Source: Bacillota bacterium (GTDB lineage Bacteria; Bacillota; Clostridia; Christensenellales; Aristaeellaceae). Taken from it: 64,000 bases of DNA. Location of the stretch: positions 6,219-70,218 of the forward strand of contig JAEYCB010000031.1 of assembly GCA_023404345.1 (NCBI GenBank), read 5' to 3'. The notes below the pieces were generated by a model. That model was given only the letters and a program-made list of their open reading frames with translations, had not been told where the DNA came from and made no database searches. This document shows positions 1 through 8,329 of the stretch, in pieces. The first letter of the stretch is position 1. The number at the start of each line of letters is the position of its first letter. The position numbers and the translations under genes were made by a program.

Positions 1-162
1 ATCCACAAAGATGGCAGACTGGCTCTCGCGCACCGTCAACTGCGCGCCCATCATGATTTCCTTGCCATTCATGTCGTATTTGTGCACCAGCGTATTGTCC
101 GTATCATCCGTCCATTCGATGACGTCAATCAGCTGGCCGCGAACCATATCAAACAATCCCAT
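1..162 (-). CDS. SPFH-domain (YdjI-like) protein, N-terminal part, cut by window edge
   Basis: Only the first 54 codons are present; the gene runs off the left end. The ATG at 162 is preceded by a good ribosome binding site (AGGAGA). The residues start MGLFDMVRGQLIDVIEW and continue with a stretch containing LTVRESQSAIFVD, which resembles the N-terminus of SPFH/prohibitin-type proteins of the YdjI group. Members of this group form membrane-associated or cytosolic oligomers and often sit with zinc-ribbon proteins or response-regulator-like proteins. The gene lies 28 bp downstream of the receiver-like gene that ends at 191 and is probably co-transcribed with it. The family call is from recognition of the N-terminus only. 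Confidence 0.65.
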   Translation of the reverse strand, partial: MGLFDMVRGQLIDVIEWTDDTDNTLVHKYDMNGKEIMMGAQLTVRESQSAIFVD

Positions 163-190
163 CAGCGGAACTCTCCTTTTTCAATAGTGC

Positions 191-985
191 TTAAATCGCG
201 TCGTTTTCAGCGGCAAAATCGCACAGTCCGGCGACTCGCCTGACCTCCAGCACCTTCAGGCCCAGGCCCAGGTAATGGGCAATCTGCTCAATCGTTTCCT
301 GCACATATTCAAAAGCGGCATTCTCGCTCAGACCCTCGCCCTCGTCACGGGGATAGCACAGCACCCGCACCTCCTGGGGTGATATTACCGCCACCCGCAG
401 CAGCATATGCCCGTGTTCACGACCGAAGAAGTTGCGAAGGGCGGTTTCCAACCGTTCGCCGCCATAATGCCAGCGATCGGCCATGAAGCCATCGTCCTCC
501 GGTACGCCCAAGCGGGCCAGCACACAGGGCACACCTGGCCGCATGGCGCAGCGATAGAGTCTGAGCCCGCGCAGGATGTCCTCAGCGGTAGGCTCCAGCC
601 CGGCCAGCACCTTGCGCAGCCAGCGGGAACGCTGCTTTTCCATCATATAGGCAGGGTCGTATTCGTCGTTAGAGTCATCCGCGCGCAGGCGGGTGAGCAA
701 GTTGACCGTCTCGCGCACCGTTTCCAGTTGCTTTAGCGCGTCCTGCTCGATGGCAAATACCGGCATGGCGGGAGCCTGCCGGTCCAAATAGTCCGTAAGA
801 GGTGCAAAGGCAGGCACATCCTGCACGGCGATGGCGTCGATGGGATGCTTTTTCATGCACTCCACGGCGTCCTCCACCGTCTCGCGCACGCGCGGAGGCT
901 TGACGCCCAGCGATTCCCACCCCTCCATGGAGGCCAGCATGTCCTTCGTAGCCTGGTCCGTGGTAACGATCAGCAGTCTGTACAC
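191..985 (-). CDS. Receiver-like (CheY-fold) protein without output HTH, unknown function
   Basis: 264 residues with a GTG start chosen because GGAGG lies just upstream and a consensus promoter precedes it; the reading frame stays open further upstream but that part has no ribosome binding site. Residues 1-50 (YRLLIVTTDQATKDML...) look like the first half of a response-regulator receiver domain, as in YesN/AraC-type regulators. The usual phosphoacceptor Asp after the third beta strand is not seen (PIDAIAV), so it may be a pseudo-receiver. The remaining 200 residues resemble the region between receiver and HTH in YesN-like proteins, but no helix-turn-helix is visible at the C-terminus. It lies directly upstream of an SPFH gene, probably in one operon. 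Function unknown. Confidence 0.6.
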   Translation of the reverse strand: MYRLLIVTTDQATKDMLASMEGWESLGVKPPRVRETVEDAVECMKKHPIDAIAVQDVPAFAPLTDYLDRQAPAMPVFAIEQDALKQLETVRETVNLLTRLRADDSNDEYDPAYMMEKQRSRWLRKVLAGLEPTAEDILRGLRLYRCAMRPGVPCVLARLGVPEDDGFMADRWHYGGERLETALRNFFGREHGHMLLRVAVISPQEVRVLCYPRDEGEGLSENAAFEYVQETIEQIAHYLGLGLKVLEVRRVAGLCDFAAENDAI

Positions 986-1022
986 TCGTTTCCCTCCATA
1001 TGCCTGTCCGGATTCGACATTT

Positions 1023-1051
1023 ATTATACAATGCCCCGCCGCAAATTTCAA
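1023..1051 (-). promoter_or_regulatory. Sigma-A promoter of receiver-like/SPFH operon
   Basis: On the minus strand TTGAAA (1051-1046) and TATAAT (1028-1023) are separated by exactly 17 bp, about 40 bp upstream of the GTG start at 985. Confidence 0.8.
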
Positions 1052-1151
1052 TGCCCGGCAAAATTTGCGACAGATAGCATCATGCTGATCGCACGAGCGG
1101 GATTTTGTGCCGCAACAGCAGCCGAATCCACATCTTGCTTGAAAATTTTTA

Positions 1152-1194
1152 ACAAAAAGGCCGCCGCATGGAGGAACTGTCCACACGGCGGCCC
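1152..1194 (-). terminator. Rho-independent terminator after VOC gene
   Basis: Downstream of the VOC gene stop, the minus strand carries GGCCGCCG ... CGGCGGCC followed by TTTTTG, an 8-bp GC stem with a U-tract. Confidence 0.8.
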
Positions 1195-1228
1195 GGAGGT
1201 TTAGAAAAGAGGGGGAAACAAATTCGAC

Positions 1229-2245
1229 TTACTTCACGATTTCGAACAATTCGACCATGGCCTGACTGGGGCCGCTCACCATGACGCTGCGGATGGTTCC
1301 ATAGGGAGCCATCTCGATTTCCACGATGTCGCCAGTCGCTTCAAATCCATTTTCAGTGTGCTTTTCAAGGGCTTCTTCCAGGTTTTCCACCTCAAAGCAG
1401 GTGGCGAAGGTACCCGCGTTGGCAGGCACGGAAGCGCCCTCCGCCGTCATGGATACGCCCTTTTTGTTGTCAAACTCGATGATTTCCACAATGGGGGTGT
1501 CGCCGCTTCCCATATACATGACAATACGGGTATGCACGCCGTAGTCCAGGCCGAAGATCGGGTCCACCAAGCCGTCTTCCATAACCATGTCGAAGGCTTT
1601 GGTCAGGCCCAGGGTATCCACATAGTAGCGGTCGGATTCATCCACGCTCTCCACCACCAGCACTACGTCGGGGAAGTTGCGGAACATGCCCTCAAATTCG
1701 GGGGTGCTCGCGGTCTTTTCGATCAGGGCCAGGGGCATGTTGTCCGGGCCGATCATCACGGCTTCCAGCACTTCCGCGCCGCTCCAGGACGTGGTGTACC
1801 GGTAGGGCGGGCAGGCGAATTCATAGCCCAGATCCGTGAATTTCTCGTAGGCCTCATCATTGCTCTGCGAACGGAAAGCAATGTCGTAATAGCCGAAGTC
1901 CCAGCAGTGATATCCTTCACGGCTGGTCTTGGTGGGCTTGGGATCAAAGGCCAGCAATTGCAGCAAGGTGGACTGCACCTCGTTTTTGAGCAATACATAC
2001 TGGGCGGTGGCATCCATGCCGTAAAGTCCCTTCACCTGTTCTTTGGACAGCGTGCCTTCGCTGACGAAGGTCAGTTCCATGTGATCTTCAAAGAAAGCAC
2101 GGCTGGCCTCCAGATCCGTTACGGATACGCTGATGCGTTCAATTCCCTTGTTGGTGGGTTGCGGCGCGGCCGTTTCGGCGTTGGCGCAGGTAAACAAACC
2201 GGTAACAATCATGAGGCAAAGCACCAGAACCAGGCAGTTTTTCAT
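1229..2245 (-). CDS. Secreted tandem VOC-fold (glyoxalase/dioxygenase superfamily) protein
   Basis: 338 residues from the ATG at 2245, chosen because it begins a typical signal peptide (MKNCLVLVLCLMIVTGLFTC, then ANAE as a likely cleavage region). GGAAAGG lies about 9 bp upstream. The mature part contains two vicinal-oxygen-chelate-like modules, roughly residues 35-165 (IERISVSVTDLEASRAFF) and 185-338 (VVLVVESVDESDRYYVDTLG). The second half ends PSQAMVELFEIVK, typical of the last VOC strand. VOC proteins are usually cytosolic metalloenzymes or binding proteins; an exported one in a Gram-positive is less common. The Cys within the signal peptide is not followed by a clear lipobox. The gene has its own promoter and terminator and stands alone. 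The substrate cannot be inferred. Confidence 0.75.
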   Translation of the reverse strand: MKNCLVLVLCLMIVTGLFTCANAETAAPQPTNKGIERISVSVTDLEASRAFFEDHMELTFVSEGTLSKEQVKGLYGMDATAQYVLLKNEVQSTLLQLLAFDPKPTKTSREGYHCWDFGYYDIAFRSQSNDEAYEKFTDLGYEFACPPYRYTTSWSGAEVLEAVMIGPDNMPLALIEKTASTPEFEGMFRNFPDVVLVVESVDESDRYYVDTLGLTKAFDMVMEDGLVDPIFGLDYGVHTRIVMYMGSGDTPIVEIIEFDNKKGVSMTAEGASVPANAGTFATCFEVENLEEALEKHTENGFEATGDIVEIEMAPYGTIRSVMVSGPSQAMVELFEIVK

Positions 2246-2361
2246 CTTCCTTTTCGACCTTTCCAATAATGATATTGCGCATTGTTCCAGCCCCCCTCGC
2301 GCCGGAACAAGGCAACGTTTGACAATTAACAAATTCGATCTTTTCCAAGTCTTTCACACCA

Positions 2362-2393
2362 ATTATAATGTCTAAAGCAACTTGACGGTCAAG
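2362..2393 (-). promoter_or_regulatory. Probable promoter and palindromic operator of VOC gene
   Basis: TATAAT on the minus strand (2367-2362) has TTGACC 19 bp upstream. The -35 region overlaps a 13-bp palindrome, CTTGACGGTCAAG (2381-2393), which could be an operator. The rest of 2246-2535 is the divergent control region shared with the glycosyltransferase; no gene was seen in it. Confidence 0.5.
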
Positions 2394-2460
2394 CCAAAAG
2401 ATGCCACAAAAACAGTCTGCTGCAAAATTTGCTTCACGGTTCCCACATACACGCGCCTCA

Positions 2461-2489
2461 TTGCTTTTCCAGCATAACTGCGGTATACT
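2461..2489 (+). promoter_or_regulatory. Sigma-A promoter of glycosyltransferase gene
   Basis: TTGCTT (2461-2466) and TATACT (2484-2489) are spaced by 17 bp, about 47 bp upstream of the start codon at 2536. Confidence 0.75.
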
Positions 2490-2535
2490 TGTTAAGCGTA
2501 ATCGCCCCTTTTTTGAAAGGAGGTCCCCACCTGGC

Positions 2536-3870
2536 ATGCGCATCACCATGATCTGCATAGGTTCCACCGGCGACGTGCACCCCTACCTGGTTTTGGGACG
2601 CGAACTCAAGCGCCGTGGGCATGAGGTTTCCATCTGTGCCTTTGCCAGTTTTGAATCCACCGTCAAGGGGGAAGGCCTTAACTTTAAGCCCGTGAGCGGC
2701 GACGTAAAGACCTTCATGGCCAATTTAATGAACGGAGCCAACGGTGTGGCGTTCCTCAAGCAGGTGCGCGACACCATGCGCGACTTTATCGACCCTTTCC
2801 TGGGAGACCTTGAAGCCGCTACGGAAGACGCGCAGGCCATTGTGGGTACCTACTTCGGTCAGGTGTTTCAATCTCTGGCAGAGATGCGGCGTGTACCCTA
2901 TGTGCAAACGCATTATTTTCCCATCGACCCCAATCCTCAGGCGCCCATTGCCTCGGCGCCGGGGCAGCGCGTAGGCAAGGCGTGGAACCTGGCTACCTAT
3001 CAGCTGGGGCACCTGCTCATCAGCACGCTGGAAAAGTATTATCTCTCCGACTGGCGGCAGTCCCGCGGCATGAGTCCGCGCCGCCTGGAAGCAGCACCCA
3101 GCTATGAGCTTAACGGTCATCTAATCCCCGTGCTCTATGCCATCAGCCCGCTGATCATGCCGCGCCCTGCACGCTGGGGCGAGAACATCCACATGACCGG
3201 CTTCTGGCTGGACCGCCGCGAAAGCACCTACGAGCCGGACCCTGCCCTTGCGCAATTTCTTTCTTCAGGCGAAAAGCCCGTCTATATCGGCTTTGGCTCC
3301 ATGAATGCCGGCGATATGGCTGAAACCCTCGCCATCGTGCAGGAGGCCGTGCGTCTCAGCGGCGTGCGTGCGGTACTTTCCACCGGATGGGGCGGCGTAG
3401 ATGTGCCTCCCGAGGAAAATCTCTTTGTGGCAGGTTTCGTGCCACACGACTGGTTGTTCGACCGGGTGAGCGCCGTGGTACACCACGGCGGTGCAGGCAC
3501 CACGGCAGCGGGCATCACCGCAGGACGGCCCACGCTGGTGGTGCCCTTCGGAGGTGACCAGCCCTTCTGGGCTACACGCGTACAGGCACTGGGCATTGGC
3601 CCTCATGCCATTCCCCGCGACCGGCTTACTGCGCCGCGACTGGCCCGCGCCCTTACCGCACTGACCGACACCCCCAAATACCGCGTGGCCGCTCGTGAAC
3701 TTGGCGAGCGCCTGCGTCTGGAACAGGGCGAAGTCATCGCAGCCAATATCATCGAGCACGAGCTGCGCAAATGGTTGCGTGATGAGGACCTGCCACCCGA
3801 CCCCGTACTGGAGCAAAACCATGCTGCTGGCGTCACGTCCGCTCTGGCCACAGATTCTCCGCAGGCCTGA
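2536..3870 (+). CDS. GT1-family UDP-glycosyltransferase (YjiC/MGT-like)
   Basis: 444 residues from the ATG at 2536, which has AAAGGAGG about 12 bp upstream. The N-terminus (MRITMICIGSTGDVHPYLVLG) is the glycine-rich first strand-loop of the acceptor domain of GT1 enzymes such as sterol and macrolide glucosyltransferases. The C-terminal donor domain carries YIGFGSM near residue 255 and the nucleotide-sugar motif HHGGAGTTAAGITAGRP near residue 315, followed by PFGGDQPFWATRV. Such enzymes transfer a sugar from UDP-sugar to a small hydrophobic acceptor in the cytosol. The acceptor here is unknown. The feoA start follows 59 bp after the stop with no terminator seen, so some read-through into the iron genes is possible. 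Confidence 0.88.
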   Translation: MRITMICIGSTGDVHPYLVLGRELKRRGHEVSICAFASFESTVKGEGLNFKPVSGDVKTFMANLMNGANGVAFLKQVRDTMRDFIDPFLGDLEAATEDAQAIVGTYFGQVFQSLAEMRRVPYVQTHYFPIDPNPQAPIASAPGQRVGKAWNLATYQLGHLLISTLEKYYLSDWRQSRGMSPRRLEAAPSYELNGHLIPVLYAISPLIMPRPARWGENIHMTGFWLDRRESTYEPDPALAQFLSSGEKPVYIGFGSMNAGDMAETLAIVQEAVRLSGVRAVLSTGWGGVDVPPEENLFVAGFVPHDWLFDRVSAVVHHGGAGTTAAGITAGRPTLVVPFGGDQPFWATRVQALGIGPHAIPRDRLTAPRLARALTALTDTPKYRVAARELGERLRLEQGEVIAANIIEHELRKWLRDEDLPPDPVLEQNHAAGVTSALATDSPQA

Positions 3871-3929
3871 TGTGCCTCTCCACACCAGTCTTTATCTGAA
3901 TATCCCTACCCCGAAAGGTGGTCCTTCCC

Positions 3930-4160
3930 ATGGATACCCGTACCCTGGCAGATCTTAAGCCCGGTGAAAGCGGCGTCGTCGCTACTGTCGGCGGCGAGGA
4001 CGCGCTGCACCGTCACCTCCTGGACATGGGCATCACACCCGGAGTGACCGTGCTCCTGCAAAAAACTGCCCCTATGGGCGACCCGGTGGAAATTCATCTA
4101 CGCGGCTATGCCCTTACCCTACGCCTGGACGACGCCCGCAAGATCACCCTGCGGCCCTGA
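3930..4160 (+). CDS. feoA: Ferrous iron transport protein A
   Basis: 76 residues (MDTRTLADLKPGESGVV...). An in-frame GTG at 3918 overlaps the ribosome binding site AAAGGTGG, so the ATG at 3930 is preferred. The protein is one SH3-like FeoA domain, with the conserved HRHLLDMGITPGVTV segment followed by PMGDPVEIHLRGYALTLR. FeoA is a small cytosolic partner of the FeoB Fe2+ permease, which follows 234 bp downstream. The gap between feoA and feoB is longer than usual. Confidence 0.93.
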   Translation: MDTRTLADLKPGESGVVATVGGEDALHRHLLDMGITPGVTVLLQKTAPMGDPVEIHLRGYALTLRLDDARKITLRP

Positions 4161-4180
4161 CGCAGATCAATCCGGTGTTC

Positions 4181-4198
4181 TGTGCACTACCGTGCACA
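4181..4198. repeat. Perfect 7-4-7 inverted repeat in feoA-feoB spacer
   Basis: TGTGCAC, 4 bp, GTGCACA begins 20 bp after the feoA stop. It could be an operator or an RNA hairpin. It has no U-tract, so it is not a standard terminator. The rest of the 234-bp spacer shows nothing recognisable. Confidence 0.5.
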
Positions 4199-4394
4199 GT
4201 CCTTGTATTGGCCCATACCTGTGAGTTGCCTTGGCCCCTTTGCAGCCGGCAGTCCACAGGAATGGCGCTTTCCTTCTCTCCCCCAAAGGAAATTCCAATC
4301 CAGCGCGCGTCTCCCCGGCCGCGCCGCATGCGCAGGGGAAACGTGTTCTGTTGGAAACGCTATTCATTCATTAAAGAAAAGAGCGACCTGTTCC

Positions 4395-6500
4395 ATGCAC
4401 TATACCTTTGCCCTGGCCGGTAACCAGAACAGCGGAAAAACCACCCTTTTTAACCAGCTCACCGGCAGCAACCAGCACGTGGGCAACTGGCCCGGCGTAA
4501 CTGTGGAACAAAAGACCGGTGCCATGTTGCACCATCATCACGGCCAGCAAACCCACCTGGGCCTGCCCCGGCGGCTGCGTCGCGCGCAGGAGAGCGGCCG
4601 TGCCGTGCCGGAGCGCTACTCTGACGTAACCATCGTCGATCTGCCCGGCATCTACTCTCTCAGCCCCTACTCAATGGAAGAGATCGTCAGCCGCAACTAT
4701 ATCGTGCGTGAAAAGCCTGACGCAGTCATCAACATCGTGGATGCCACCAATCTGGAGCGAAACCTCTACCTGACCCTGCAGCTTCTCCAGCTGGGATGTC
4801 CGGTGGTCGTAGCCCTCAACATGATGGACGAGGTGCGCAGTCACGGCGACGTCATCGACCTGGTGGCCATGGAAAAAGGGCTTGGCGTGCCGGTGGTGGC
4901 CATCTGTGCCCGCAAGGGTGAAGGACTGGATGAACTGGTACGCCGTGCCATGGATGCGGCAGAAAACCGGCGCATGCCTCCAAAGCTGGACATTTGCGAC
5001 GGTGCGGCACACAAGGCGCTGCATGCCATCCAGCATCTGGTGGAACAGCCGGCGCAGGAGCATGGCCTTACTTCCCGCTATGCAGCGACCAAGCTGTTTG
5101 AGGGCGACGCTCCCATGATGGAGGAGCTGGATCTTTCCCAGGACACGCGCCATATTATTGAAGAAATTCTCACCGCCATGGAACGTGAAGTGGGCATGGA
5201 ACGTGCTGCTGTGATGGCCGATACGCGTTACCGCTTCATCGAAAAGCTGCTTTCCACCTGTTATACCCGTGCCAAGGAAGAAGGGGGCACGCTCACTGAC
5301 CGGCTGGACCGGGTGCTTACTCACCCTGTGATGGCTATTCCGGTGTTCCTTCTGATGATGCTCCTGGTGTTCTATATCACCTTCGGCCCCTTTGGCACAT
5401 GGCTGGCAGATGGCTTTGCCGCGCTGGTGCAGCGAGGTATAAACGCGCTGTCGGCAGCACTGGCAGGCTGGGGTGTGGCCGAAGGCGTGCGGAGCCTCCT
5501 GGTGGACGGCGCGCTCACGGGCGTAGGCAGCGTGCTTTCGTTCCTGCCCACGATTCTGCTTTTGTTCTTGCTCCTGTCCATTCTGGAGGACAGTGGCTAC
5601 ATGGCGCGTGCGGCGTTTTTGATGGATAAGCCGCTGCGCAAACTGGGTCTGAATGGCCGCGCTTTCATCCCCATGATGATGGGCTTTGGCTGCACCGTAC
5701 CCGCCGTGATGAGCGCCCGCAGCATGAACAATCAGCGCGACCGGCGCTTCACCATCCTGCTCACCCCCTTCATGAGTTGCGGGGCGAAGGTGCCCATCTA
5801 CGCGCTGTTTACCCGTGCGTTCTTCGGGGGTAACCAGGTGCTGGTAATGAGTGCGTTTTATCTCACGGGCGTGGTCATGGCAGTGGTGGTGGGTCTGGTG
5901 CTCAAGCGCACCGCCTTCCACGGCGACGCCGCGCCCTTCATCATGGAGCTGCCTGCCTATCGCCTGCCCGCGCCCCGCAACGTGGGTCAGCAGTTATGGG
6001 ATAAGGCACGCGATTTCCTCAAGCGCGCCTTCACGGTCATCTTCCTGGCCACCCTGGTGGTCTGGTTTCTGCAACACTTTACCTTCACCCTCGCGCCCGC
6101 ACCGGATATGGCACACAGCATGCTGGGCATGATTGCCGGGGCTATCGCGCCGGTGTTCGCGCCGGCAGGCTTTGGCACGGTGGAAGCATCCACCGCAGTG
6201 CTCACAGGCATCATGGCCAAGGAAAGCGTGGTCAGCACCCTCAGCGTGCTCGCCGGGGTAGATCCGGAAAGCACGCAGATGATCGGCGCGCTGCACGCCG
6301 TGTTCCCCACCGTGCTGTCAGCGGTTTCGTTCCTTACGTTTGTCTTGCTCTACATGCCCTGCGTGGCGGCCTTCGCTGCCATGCGCCGCGAAATGGAAAG
6401 CGGCCGCCTGGCCGTGGCTGCGGCGGCGGGGCAAACGCTGCTGGCCTGGGTGGCTGCCACGCTGGTATTCCAGGTGGGCCGGATGCTGGGTTTGGGCTGA
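4395..6500 (+). CDS. feoB: Ferrous iron transporter B (G-protein-coupled Fe2+ permease)
   Basis: 701 residues. The frame is open further upstream, but the family N-terminus MHYTFALAGNQNSGKTTLF fixes the start at 4395; the ribosome binding site is weak. The N-terminal G domain has G1 GNQNSGKT (residues 9-16), G2 within WPGVTVEQKTG, G3 DLPG (82-85) and G4 NMMD. Between G2 and G3 there is an unusual insertion of about 30 residues containing HHHH (46-49) and a further His at 54. A cytosolic helical region follows, then the membrane part with two Gate domains, including GFGCTVPAVM and PFMSCGAKVPIY. FeoB imports Fe2+ under low oxygen. It is followed at 12 bp by a Cys-rich membrane peptide gene. Confidence 0.95.
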   Translation: MHYTFALAGNQNSGKTTLFNQLTGSNQHVGNWPGVTVEQKTGAMLHHHHGQQTHLGLPRRLRRAQESGRAVPERYSDVTIVDLPGIYSLSPYSMEEIVSRNYIVREKPDAVINIVDATNLERNLYLTLQLLQLGCPVVVALNMMDEVRSHGDVIDLVAMEKGLGVPVVAICARKGEGLDELVRRAMDAAENRRMPPKLDICDGAAHKALHAIQHLVEQPAQEHGLTSRYAATKLFEGDAPMMEELDLSQDTRHIIEEILTAMEREVGMERAAVMADTRYRFIEKLLSTCYTRAKEEGGTLTDRLDRVLTHPVMAIPVFLLMMLLVFYITFGPFGTWLADGFAALVQRGINALSAALAGWGVAEGVRSLLVDGALTGVGSVLSFLPTILLLFLLLSILEDSGYMARAAFLMDKPLRKLGLNGRAFIPMMMGFGCTVPAVMSARSMNNQRDRRFTILLTPFMSCGAKVPIYALFTRAFFGGNQVLVMSAFYLTGVVMAVVVGLVLKRTAFHGDAAPFIMELPAYRLPAPRNVGQQLWDKARDFLKRAFTVIFLATLVVWFLQHFTFTLAPAPDMAHSMLGMIAGAIAPVFAPAGFGTVEASTAVLTGIMAKESVVSTLSVLAGVDPESTQMIGALHAVFPTVLSAVSFLTFVLLYMPCVAAFAAMRREMESGRLAVAAAAGQTLLAWVAATLVFQVGRMLGLG

Positions 6501-6512
6501 GGGGGCGCGCCG

Positions 6513-6674
6513 ATGAGCCTTACACTGGATATCTTTATTCTTGCCGGTGTTCTGGCGTGGGCCGCATGGGCGCTTTTGCGCCTCAGGCGGCAGCGCCGGT
6601 GCGGCGGCGGCTGTGCGGGATGCCCCTATGCCGGCTCCTGCAAATCCCAACAGGGAGACGATTCACATGACTGA
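6513..6674 (+). CDS. FeoB-associated Cys-rich membrane peptide
   Basis: 53 residues, starting 12 bp after the feoB stop. One N-terminal membrane segment (residues 4-22, LTLDIFILAGVLAWAAWAL) is followed by a basic stretch and then a Cys-rich tail, CGGGCAGCPYAGSC, with four Cys. This matches the small FeoB-associated Cys-rich proteins found after feoB in Firmicutes and Bacteroidetes, where they may occupy the place of FeoC. The stop overlaps the nrdG start by 8 bp, so the iron genes and nrdG are probably translated from one mRNA. Confidence 0.85.
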   Translation: MSLTLDIFILAGVLAWAAWALLRLRRQRRCGGGCAGCPYAGSCKSQQGDDSHD

Positions 6675-7185
6675 TACCATTCGTCTTTATGGCCTGGTGA
6701 CCGATTCCATCGTGGACGGACCGGGCTTCCGCACCTCTATCTTCACGCAGGGCTGTCCGCATCATTGCCCCGGTTGCCACAACCCCGGCAGTCATGATTT
6801 TGAGGCGGGCACCGTCTATACTCTGGACGACATAGAAAAGAAATTTTCGGGCAATCCCCTGCTGGATGGCGTCACCCTTACCGGAGGCGAGCCGTTCTGC
6901 CAGGCGGCTGCCTGCGCAGAACTGGCGCGCCGGGCCCATACACGGGGTCTGAACGTATGGACCTATACCGGTTATACTTACGAAAAGCTGACTGAAATCG
7001 CCGCATCCGACCCGGATGTAGCCGCCCTGCTCGCCGTCACTGACGTACTGGTGGACGGGCCCTTCCTGCTCAGCGAGCGGTCGCTGGAGCTGGATTTCCG
7101 CGGCAGCCGCAATCAGCGCCTGATCGACTTGAACCAGACCCGCGCCACCGGTGCCTTAACGCTCTATGCGCCACCGGAGTGGTAG
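6667..7185 (+). CDS. nrdG: Anaerobic ribonucleotide reductase activating protein (radical SAM)
   Basis: 172 residues from the ATG at 6667, with GGGAGA just upstream, overlapping the previous gene. The CX3CX2C motif of NrdG-type radical-SAM enzymes is present (CPHHCPGCHNPGSHDF), and VTLTGGEPF follows as the SAM-binding GGE motif. NrdG makes the glycyl radical on NrdD for anaerobic dNTP synthesis. No nrdD lies in the window. Linkage to feoAB makes sense because the enzyme needs a [4Fe-4S] cluster and works without oxygen. Related pyruvate-formate-lyase activators are longer, so the short length favours NrdG. Confidence 0.9.
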   Translation: MTDTIRLYGLVTDSIVDGPGFRTSIFTQGCPHHCPGCHNPGSHDFEAGTVYTLDDIEKKFSGNPLLDGVTLTGGEPFCQAAACAELARRAHTRGLNVWTYTGYTYEKLTEIAASDPDVAALLAVTDVLVDGPFLLSERSLELDFRGSRNQRLIDLNQTRATGALTLYAPPEW

Positions 7186-7269
7186 GTTCCGCTGTTTCCC
7201 GTCGCCCCGCCCCAACCATATTCCTGCGCCTCTCCTCGCTGTGCGGCGCTTTCTGGAGGGAATCGACCA

Positions 7270-8247
7270 ATGCTGACCCTGCTTGCCACAGGCGGCACCA
7301 TCGCATGCACGCCCGGCAAAAACGGCCTGGAACCCACCTTGGGTGCGCAGGACCTGCTCAGCGCCCTTGGCTGTGCCGCACCGTGCGACGTACATACGCA
7401 CGATGTATTCACTCTGGATTCCAGCAACGTGCAGCCAGAGGAATGGCGCGCGCTCGCTCGTGCCGCACACGATGCGCTTAAAACCAGCGAAGGTGTGGTC
7501 ATCACCCACGGCACCGACACCATGGCCTACACGGCGGCGGCGCTGTCGTTCATGCTGGCGGGCGAAGGTAAGCCCATCATCCTCACCGGTTCGCAATTGC
7601 CGTTGGATCATCCCCTCACCGACGCGCGTCTCAACCTGCTGCGCGCTTTTGCAGCAGCGCAGTCAGGCGTGCCGGGAGTATATGTTTGCTTTGGGGACCG
7701 GCTGATTTCCGGCGTGCGTTGCGTCAAAACGCACACCACATCCATGGATGCATTCTCCAGCGTAAACGCACCACTGGCGGGACATTTCGATGTCGAGGGC
7801 CTGCACATTGACCATCCGCAGGTCTACACCCCGCCCTCCGGCGCAAAGCCGCTTTCTCTTCGCGACGGCATTGATCCCCGCGTGTTTCTGCTCAAGCTGG
7901 TGCCCGGAACCTCGCCGGACGTGCTGCGATTCGTGTCGGAGGCAGGTTACCGGGGGCTGGTCATCGAGGCGTTTGGCCTGGGTGGCCTGCACTACATCCG
8001 CCGCAATCTGGTGCGTGCTCTGGATGCGCTGGCTGCAGGCGGTGTGCGGGTGCTGGTAGTCAGCCAATGCCTGTATGAAAAGGCCAATCTGGGTATCTAT
8101 GAAGTAGCCAGCGGCCTGAGCGCCTCCCACGTCCGCGGTGGAGCGGACATGACCACCGAGGCAGCGGTGTGCAAGCTGATGTGGGCCCTGGGCCAGAGCG
8201 ACCCGGATCTGTGGCTGTCCAGCCGCATTGTGGGTGAATACCGCTAA
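7270..8247 (+). CDS. ansA: L-asparaginase, type I-like
   Basis: 325 residues, ATG with GGAGGGAA upstream. The first active-site Thr is in LLATGGTIAC (T10), the second in VVITHGTDTMAYTAAAL, and a Lys lies in CVKTHTTSMDAF, together giving the asparaginase/glutaminase catalytic set. There is no signal peptide, so the enzyme is cytosolic; it hydrolyses asparagine to aspartate and ammonia. It lies 84 bp after nrdG and may be in the same transcript. The terminator-like hairpin of the repeat element at 8336 follows the gene. Confidence 0.9.
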   Translation: MLTLLATGGTIACTPGKNGLEPTLGAQDLLSALGCAAPCDVHTHDVFTLDSSNVQPEEWRALARAAHDALKTSEGVVITHGTDTMAYTAAALSFMLAGEGKPIILTGSQLPLDHPLTDARLNLLRAFAAAQSGVPGVYVCFGDRLISGVRCVKTHTTSMDAFSSVNAPLAGHFDVEGLHIDHPQVYTPPSGAKPLSLRDGIDPRVFLLKLVPGTSPDVLRFVSEAGYRGLVIEAFGLGGLHYIRRNLVRALDALAAGGVRVLVVSQCLYEKANLGIYEVASGLSASHVRGGADMTTEAAVCKLMWALGQSDPDLWLSSRIVGEYR

Positions 8248-8285
8248 TACCCACTTTGTATATCGCAAACTTCCCAGTATAAGCA

Positions 8286-8326
8286 GACATGCGTTTCCAT
8301 CCCCGAAGGGAGGAAACGCATGTCTC
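8286..8326. repeat. Hairpin repeat, copy a, left flank of repeat element 1
   Basis: AGACATGCGTTTCC and GGAAACGCATGTCT form a near-perfect stem closed by TCCC-CGAA-GGGA. An almost identical copy in the same orientation lies at 8529-8569; the two flank element 1. Confidence 0.8.
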
Positions 8327-8329
8327 AGC

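Noticed and set aside
4182..4394. In-frame N-terminal extension of FeoB by 71 residues
   Set aside because: The extension has no family likeness, and the canonical FeoB N-terminus begins at 4395.
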